Assembly: GCF_018131185.1 (NCBI RefSeq)
Contig: NZ_JAFCJE010000002.1
Coordinates: 434,001 to 498,000 of the forward strand
DNA from: Bradyrhizobium diazoefficiens
GTDB taxonomy: Bacteria; Pseudomonadota; Alphaproteobacteria; Rhizobiales; Xanthobacteraceae
Length of the DNA: 64,000 nt
Direction: 5' to 3'
Below, piece by piece: positions 59,448-64,000 of the stretch. The translations under genes were made by a program, and so were the position numbers. Each line of letters opens with the position of its first letter. Position 1 is the first letter of the stretch. Under the pieces are notes generated by a model. That model ran no database searches and was not told the DNA's origin. It saw only the letters and a list, made by a program, of their open reading frames with translations.

Positions 59448-60722
59448 TTGGATTTCTCATTGCCTGCCGATCTCGTCGCCTACCTCGGAGAGCTCGACCG
59501 TTTCATCGAGCGCGAGATCAAGCCGCTGGAAGAGGCCGATGACAACATCCGCTTCTTCGATCATCGCCGCGAATGGGCGCGCACCGATTTCGAGAATGGC
59601 GGCCTGCCGCGGCACGAATGGGAGGCGCTGCTGCGGAAGGCGAAGGACCTTGCGGACGCCGCCGGACATCTGCGCTTCCCGGTGCCGAAGCAATATGGCG
59701 GCAAGGACGGCTCCAACCTCTGGATGGCCGTGATCCGCGAGCATTTTGCCGCCAAGGGTCTCGGCCTTCACAACGACCTCCAGAACGAGCACTCCGTCGT
59801 CGGCAATTTCCCCGTCGTCACCATGCTCGATCGCTACGGCCGCGACGACCAGAAGGCGATGATCGACGGCTCGATCAAGGGCAAGTACCGCATCACTTTT
59901 GGACTGACGGAGCCGCATCACGGCTCGGATGCGACCCACATGGAGACGCGCGCGGTGCCCGCGACCCGCGACAACGTCAAGGGCTGGATCATCAATGGCG
60001 AGAAGATGTGGACCACCGGCATGCACGTCGCCACCCACTGCGCGCTGTTCGCGCGCACCAGCGGTAATGACGGCGATGCCCGCGGCATCACCTGCTTCCT
60101 GGTGCCGGCCAAAAGCCATGGCGTGAAGGTCGAGGAATACATGTGGACCTTCAACATGCCGACCGACCATCCCCGCGTCAGTTTTACCGACGTGTTCGTG
60201 GCCGAGGACGCCCTGTTCGGCGAGGTCGGCCGCGGCCTGTCGCTGGCGCAGTGCTTCGTGCACCAGAACCGCATCCGCCAGGCCGCGAGCTCGCTGGGGG
60301 CTGCGGTCTACTGCATCAGCGAGAGCGTCAAATACGCGCGCGAGCGAAAACCGTTCGGCAGGGCGCTCGCCGAGAACCAGGCGATCCAGTTCCCGCTGGT
60401 GGAGCTCGCCACGCAAGCCGAGATGCTGCGTCTTCTGATCCGCAAGACCGCCTGGGAGATGGACCAGCTCACCGAGGAGCAGATCGAACGCACGCTCTCC
60501 GACCGCGTCTCCATGTGCAACTATTGGGCGAACCGCCTCTGCTGCGAATCCGCCGACCGCGCCATGCAGGTCCATGGCGGCATGGGCTATTCGCGCCACA
60601 AGCCGTTCGAGCACATCTACCGCCACCACCGCCGCTACCGGATCACCGAAGGCAGCGAGGAGATCCAGATGCGCAAAGTGGCGGGATTCCTGTTCGGCTA
60701 TATGGGGCCGGGGAAGCATTGA
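59448..60722 (+). CDS. Acyl-CoA dehydrogenase family protein
   Basis: A 424-residue flavoprotein: FGLTEPHHGSDATHMETRA, GWIINGEKMWTTGMHVATH, QAASSLGAAVYCISESVKYAR and the C-terminal RITEGSEEIQMRKVAGFLFG, where the Glu of TEG is the expected base. It starts with TTG at 59448, after GGGAGAG; the first in-frame ATG is far inside the conserved N-terminus. It differs from the ACAD11-like enzyme at 53070 in its C-terminal loop, so the two probably act at different steps. Confidence 0.9.
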   Translation: MDFSLPADLVAYLGELDRFIEREIKPLEEADDNIRFFDHRREWARTDFENGGLPRHEWEALLRKAKDLADAAGHLRFPVPKQYGGKDGSNLWMAVIREHFAAKGLGLHNDLQNEHSVVGNFPVVTMLDRYGRDDQKAMIDGSIKGKYRITFGLTEPHHGSDATHMETRAVPATRDNVKGWIINGEKMWTTGMHVATHCALFARTSGNDGDARGITCFLVPAKSHGVKVEEYMWTFNMPTDHPRVSFTDVFVAEDALFGEVGRGLSLAQCFVHQNRIRQAASSLGAAVYCISESVKYARERKPFGRALAENQAIQFPLVELATQAEMLRLLIRKTAWEMDQLTEEQIERTLSDRVSMCNYWANRLCCESADRAMQVHGGMGYSRHKPFEHIYRHHRRYRITEGSEEIQMRKVAGFLFGYMGPGKH

Positions 60723-60746
60723 GGCTTGCACATATGTCTCCCCACG

Positions 60747-60878
60747 GTTGTCCCCGCGAAGGCGGGGACCCATAACCCCAGGGAGTAATTTGGGGCTAGC
60801 CGGCAACTCCGAGTCTTCGCAAAACTGTTGCCTGTGGTTATGGGTCCCGGGCTCGCGCTGCGCGCGCCCGGGGACGAC
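60747..60878. repeat. Intergenic inverted repeat (GTTGTCCCCGCG type)
   Basis: GTCCCCGCGAAGGCGGGGAC (60750-60769) is itself a hairpin; GACCCATAACC (60767-60777) pairs with GGTTATGGGTC (60836-60846), and GCGCGCCCGGGGACGAC follows. It lies between the convergent acyl-CoA dehydrogenase and acyl-CoA synthetase genes. Confidence 0.85.
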
Positions 60879-60897
60879 GTTGCGGAGAGAGCTGGAG

Positions 60898-62475
60898 CTA
60901 ATTCACCCTGCGATCCTTCCCTGCCCAATAGGGCTCCCGTAGCTGCCGCCGCAGGATCTTCCCTGACGGATTCCGCGGCAGCGCCGGCAAAAACTCCACG
61001 CTCTTCGGCGTCTTGTAGCCGGCGATGCGCGTCCGGGCGAAGTTGATGATGTCGGTGACGCTCGCCTGCTTGCCCGGCTTCATCACCACGACGGCCTTCA
61101 CCGCTTCGCCCCATTTGTCGTCGGGCACGCCGATCACGGCGGCTTCCGCGACGTCAGGATGGTCGCACAGCGCGCTCTCGACCTCGGCGGGGTAGATGTT
61201 CTCCCCGCCGGAGATGATCATGTCCTTGATGCGGTCGTGGATATAGAGGTAGCCGTCCTCGTCCATGTAGCCGGCGTCGCCCGTGCGCAGCCAGCCGTCG
61301 CCGCGCAGCGTCGCGGCGGTTGCCTCCGGCAGGTTCCAATAGCCTGCCATGTTGGAGCCCGAGCGCGTCGCGATCTCGCCGACCTCGCGGGGTGGCAGTG
61401 GCTTGCCCTCGGCGTCCAAAATCGCGATCTCGACACCCGGCAGCGCCTTGCCGGCCGAGCGCATCCGCTCCAGCCCTTCGACGTGATCCTCCGGCGGCAG
61501 CGCGACGATCGTGCCCGTCGTCTCGGTCATGCCGTAAAGCTGCACGAAGCCGCATTTGAAGACCTGGATGCACTCCTTCAGCAGCGCCGCGGGTATCGGC
61601 GAGGCACCGTAGAGCATGTATTTCAGCCGCGAGAAATCGACCGTCCTGGCGCGCGGCTGCCGCACCACGAACTGCATCGCCGCGGGCACCATGAACAGTT
61701 TCGTGATGCCCGACTGTTCGAAGAAATCCAGCACCTTGGTCGGATCGAATTCGCGCGCGATGACGCCGCGGGCGCCGTGATAGAGCCCCATCACGCCCCA
61801 GCCCGAGCCGCCGATATGAAAGACCGGCATGGCCACCAGCGACACGTCGTCGGTCGACCACCGGTTCCACTCCGGCTTGTCCTCGGCATTGCCCGATTGC
61901 ACGAGGTTGAGGAAATTGGCATGCGACAGCATCGCGCCCTTCGGCTTGCCCGTGGTGCCCGAGGTGTAGAGCTGGATCGCGATGTCGCGGCTAGCGATCG
62001 GCACCTTGGGATCGTCGCCGCTCTGCGCATCGCGCCACGCCGCAAAATCCTGCCACTCCGCCGCGCCGCCCTCGGTGGTGATGATCGTGCGCACGCCCGG
62101 CAGCTGGTCCTTGATCTGGCGGACCTGTGTAATGAACTCCGGCCCGACGAACAGCACCGGCGCCTTGCAGTCTTCGACGATGAACGCGACCTCGGGCCCC
62201 GCCAGCCGCCAATTCACCGGCGCCATCACGACGCCGGCCTTCATCGCGCCCATCAAGAGCTCGAAATAGAGATCGCTGTTCTTGCCGAGATAGGCAATGC
62301 GGTCGCCGTGTCTGACGCCCATTGCGAGAAGCGCATTCGCAACCTTGTTGGTCTTGATATCGAACTCGGCAAAGCTGGTGAGGCGGCCTTCGAATTCGTA
62401 GGCGACGGCGTTGCCGCGGCTCTTGGCGCGTTCGCGCACCATGTCGGCGAGAGTTGCCAATGGCTGTGTGGACAT
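60898..62475 (-). CDS. Acyl-CoA synthetase (class I adenylate-forming)
   Basis: A 525-residue AMP-forming CoA ligase. Motifs: LYTSGTTGKPKGAML (ATP loop), YGMTETTG, WLRTGDAGYMDEDGY, DRIKDMIISGGENIYPAEVE (A8) and the catalytic Lys in PRNPSGKILRR. It activates a free acid for the nearby acyl-CoA enzymes. The ATG at 62475 follows GGGAGAA; the upstream in-frame part is non-conserved. The closest roles are medium/long-chain or 4-hydroxy/short-chain fatty acid activation (an LvaE-like position in the locus); the substrate cannot be read. Confidence 0.92.
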   Translation of the reverse strand: MSTQPLATLADMVRERAKSRGNAVAYEFEGRLTSFAEFDIKTNKVANALLAMGVRHGDRIAYLGKNSDLYFELLMGAMKAGVVMAPVNWRLAGPEVAFIVEDCKAPVLFVGPEFITQVRQIKDQLPGVRTIITTEGGAAEWQDFAAWRDAQSGDDPKVPIASRDIAIQLYTSGTTGKPKGAMLSHANFLNLVQSGNAEDKPEWNRWSTDDVSLVAMPVFHIGGSGWGVMGLYHGARGVIAREFDPTKVLDFFEQSGITKLFMVPAAMQFVVRQPRARTVDFSRLKYMLYGASPIPAALLKECIQVFKCGFVQLYGMTETTGTIVALPPEDHVEGLERMRSAGKALPGVEIAILDAEGKPLPPREVGEIATRSGSNMAGYWNLPEATAATLRGDGWLRTGDAGYMDEDGYLYIHDRIKDMIISGGENIYPAEVESALCDHPDVAEAAVIGVPDDKWGEAVKAVVVMKPGKQASVTDIINFARTRIAGYKTPKSVEFLPALPRNPSGKILRRQLREPYWAGKDRRVN

Positions 62476-62557
62476 GTTTCTCCCGTGGAGTCTTGTTTTT
62501 ATGCCGGGGAGTGTGGCGTCATCCGCGAGTGAAGACAAGGTGGGAGGTGCATCGAAC

Positions 62558-62728
62558 GGTTTCGTGTCCCGGACGCGCTGCAGCGCTTGCGCTGCTGCGC
62601 AGAGCCGGGACCCATTTATCCACGTGCAAGCAATCTGGGCCCCGGCTCAGCAGCGCACCACGCCCTCTCGACGATGCTTCGCATCGCCAGGGACGCGCTG
62701 CGCTGCGTCCGGGGCACGAGAGAGTACT
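62558..62728. repeat. Intergenic composite repeat (GTGTCCCGGACGCG type)
   Basis: GTGTCCCGGACGCGCTGCAGC begins near 62564 and GCGCTGCGTCCGGGGCACGAG ends near 62724 (abbreviated); GAGCCGGGACCC and GGCCCCGGCTC (near 62602 and 62640) are inner arms and GATGCTTCGCATC (62672-62684) is a perfect central hairpin. It is the longest member of the 47510-type family. Confidence 0.8.
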
Positions 62729-63599
62729 ACCCCCGCTTCGCCCGATCCTTCTCGTTCTGCGCCATGATGCTTTCGCGCGCGGTTCTCCAGTCGTCGTCGC
62801 TCCAGTCGCGGAGCTGGTAGAAATTGCCGCCCATCGCGAGCGCCTGTGCGCCGTCCATCGCGATGGTCTCGCCGCTGATCCAGTCGCAGCCGCCGGAGAT
62901 CAGGAACACCGCGACGTTCTGCAGTTCCTCCATGGTTCCGACGCGGCCCATCGGGTTCATCGCCTTGGTGCGCGCGCCGGCCTCGTCGCCGGGCTTGATG
63001 CGCTTGCTCATGCCCTCGGTCGGGATCTCGCCGGGCGCGATGGTGTTGAGGCGAATGCCGTAGCGGCCCCATTCGGTGGCGAGCGACATCGTCATGGCGT
63101 GGATCGCCGACTTGCTCATCGCCGACGGCACCACATAAGGCGAGCCGTTGCGCACCCACGTCGTGGTGATCGACACCACGTTGCCGGGCTGCTTGTCCGC
63201 GATCCAGCGCTTGCCGACTGCATGGGTCACGTAGAAGGTGCCGTGCATGACGATGTTGGCGACGGCGTCGAAGCCGCGCGGCGACAGTTCCTCGGTGCGC
63301 GAGATGAAATTGCCGGCGGCGTTGTTGATGAGGTCGGTGAGACCGCCGTCGCGGAAGATGGTCTCGACCATCTCCTCGACCGCGAGCGCGTTGCGGATGT
63401 CGACGCCGTGGCTGGTGACGCGGCCGCCATACTCGGCCATCAGCTCGGTCGCGGTCTCGTCGCACACGATCTTGCGCCGGCCGCAGATGTGCACCTCGGC
63501 GCCGAGTTGGAGGAAGCGCGCCGCCATCGACTTGCCGAGTCCGGTTCCGCCGCCGGTCACGAGAATGCGCCGTCCGGCCAGAAGATTTTCCTTGAACAT
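62727..63599 (-). CDS. SDR-family 2,4-dienoyl-CoA reductase-like oxidoreductase
   Basis: A 290-residue SDR of the DECR type: TGGGTGLGKSMA cofactor loop (15-26), NNAAGNFISRTEELSPRGF, and PSAMSKSAIHAMTMSLATEW. The tyrosine of the usual YxxxK is replaced by Ser in SAMSK, as expected for the DECR subgroup, where NAAGNFI is the shared signature. It would reduce 2,4-dienoyl-CoA from unsaturated fatty acids. The start follows GGGAGAAAC. It is divergent from the crotonase at the window end. Confidence 0.9.
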   Translation of the reverse strand: MFKENLLAGRRILVTGGGTGLGKSMAARFLQLGAEVHICGRRKIVCDETATELMAEYGGRVTSHGVDIRNALAVEEMVETIFRDGGLTDLINNAAGNFISRTEELSPRGFDAVANIVMHGTFYVTHAVGKRWIADKQPGNVVSITTTWVRNGSPYVVPSAMSKSAIHAMTMSLATEWGRYGIRLNTIAPGEIPTEGMSKRIKPGDEAGARTKAMNPMGRVGTMEELQNVAVFLISGGCDWISGETIAMDGAQALAMGGNFYQLRDWSDDDWRTARESIMAQNEKDRAKRG

Positions 63600-63626
63600 G
63601 GCTGTTTCTCCCGTACGGATTGTCAG

Positions 63627-63646
63627 TTAATTGGTCGATTGACTAA
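63627..63646. promoter_or_regulatory. Weak dyad between SDR and crotonase genes
   Basis: TTAATTGGTC and GATTGACTAA (63627-63646) are complementary in six of ten positions. They sit in an AT-rich patch between two divergent fatty-acid-type genes, so a TetR-type operator is conceivable, but the symmetry is poor. Confidence 0.2.
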
Positions 63647-63715
63647 ATCCGGCTGCAGGCGTCCTGTAAAGCGGCACTGAACAAGAACAGGCAAGAACTC
63701 GGGGAGAATTCGTCC

Positions 63716-64000
63716 ATGGAAGAGCGCGTCTCGATCTCGATCTCGGAAGGCGTCGCCGACGTGCGCCTGGTGCGTGCGGACAAGATGAATGCGCTGGATC
63801 AGGCCATGTTCGAGGCGCTTGTCGCCGCAACCGAGCGACTTTCGAAGGAGAAGGGCGTGCGCGTCGTCGTGCTCTCGGGCGAGGGCCGCGCCTTCTGCGC
63901 AGGCCTCGACATGGGGCGTTTTGCCGCCATGAAGGAGAAGGGCGGCAACGGAATTCCGGGTGGCGAAAATCGCGATCTCACCAAGCGCACGCACGGCCAG
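63716..64000 (+). CDS. Crotonase / enoyl-CoA hydratase family protein, N-terminal fragment (runs off the window)
   Basis: The ATG at 63716 follows GGGGAGAA and opens 95 codons to the window end. VADVRLVRADKMNALDQAMFEAL and GEGRAFCAGLDMGRFA (first oxyanion loop) are clear crotonase-fold features. It is divergent from the dienoyl-CoA reductase-like gene. The second oxyanion loop and the acidic catalytic residues are beyond the edge, so hydratase and isomerase cannot be separated. Confidence 0.88.
   Translation, partial: MEERVSISISEGVADVRLVRADKMNALDQAMFEALVAATERLSKEKGVRVVVLSGEGRAFCAGLDMGRFAAMKEKGGNGIPGGENRDLTKRTHGQ

Noticed and set aside
61159..62532. Plus-strand open frame of about 450 codons
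   Set aside because: Antisense to the acyl-CoA synthetase with all ligase motifs on the other strand.
3005..62728. CRISPR array
   Set aside because: Repeated units are inverted, widely scattered and single per gap; no direct repeats with regular spacers and no cas genes were seen.
1..64000. Prophage, integrative element or insertion sequence
   Set aside because: No integrase, transposase, phage structural gene or tRNA attachment site was recognised. Gene style is uniform throughout.

Overview
The window is GC-rich and densely coded, and no rRNA, tRNA, CRISPR array, phage gene or transposase was recognised. Gene content points to an alphaproteobacterial soil or plant-associated heterotroph of the Bradyrhizobium type. 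Supporting signs are a PHA synthase and phasin pair, a paaABCDE-paaI-paaK cluster, several acyl-CoA and hydroxy-acid catabolic operons, and many short inverted-repeat elements between genes. The genus is an inference from gene content and repeat style, not from a marker gene.

Layout. (1) 1-5.4 kb: polyhydroxyalkanoate genes (small PhaE-like subunit, class III-type PhaC, a GNAT enzyme, phasin), a DUF445 membrane protein and an alpha/beta hydrolase. (2) 5.5-12 kb: phenylacetate catabolism, with a PaaX-type repressor, the epoxidase paaABCDE, thioesterase paaI and phenylacetate-CoA ligase paaK. The ring-opening genes are not beside it. (3) 12-18.5 kb: a quinone-oxidoreductase-like enzyme, a TsuA/YeeE thiosulfate-type transporter, a DMT exporter divergent from a MocR regulator, an alpha/beta hydrolase-OsmC fusion and a sulfite-oxidase-like molybdoenzyme. 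(4) 18.5-20.8 kb: a cytochrome P450, its CxxHxxC ferredoxin and a divergent TetR regulator.

(5) 20.8-39.2 kb: a catabolic island for small hydroxy-, amino- or ureido-acids. It holds an Asp/Glu-racemase-family protein, an amidase, an SDR, tartrate/D-malate dehydrogenase, and a minus-strand operon lysR - M20 carbamoylase/allantoate-amidohydrolase-like - D-2-hydroxyacid dehydrogenase - Ldh_2 dehydrogenase. It continues with a DUF1445 (D-glutamate-cyclase-like) protein, a complete Liv-type ABC importer and the four-gene tetronate set otnC / ltnD-otnI-otnK. (6) 39.3-47.5 kb: two chemoreceptors with nearly identical signalling domains, one soluble-sensor and Aer-like, then an RND permease followed by its adaptor.

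(7) 47.6-64 kb: acyl-CoA and redox metabolism. Genes are a thiolase-like protein without the nucleophilic cysteine, a nitronate monooxygenase, a YghU-type GST, a GNAT-GFA fusion, a flavin reductase, two acyl-CoA dehydrogenases, two SDRs, three crotonases, an acyl-CoA synthetase, and an APH-type kinase followed by a DUF6285 protein. The kinase, DUF6285 and an ACAD11-like dehydrogenase together resemble the Lva / ACAD10-ACAD11 4-hydroxyacyl-CoA phosphorylation route. This is the most interesting system-level hypothesis in the window.

Regulation visible in the DNA includes perfect inverted repeats in several divergent promoters (MocR-EamA, SDR-tartrate dehydrogenase, LysR-DUF1445), a dyad upstream of the phasin gene, a sigma70-like promoter before paaA, one convincing rho-independent terminator after the phasin gene, and at least a dozen intergenic hairpin repeats of several families. 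No gene-free stretch exceeds 300 bases.
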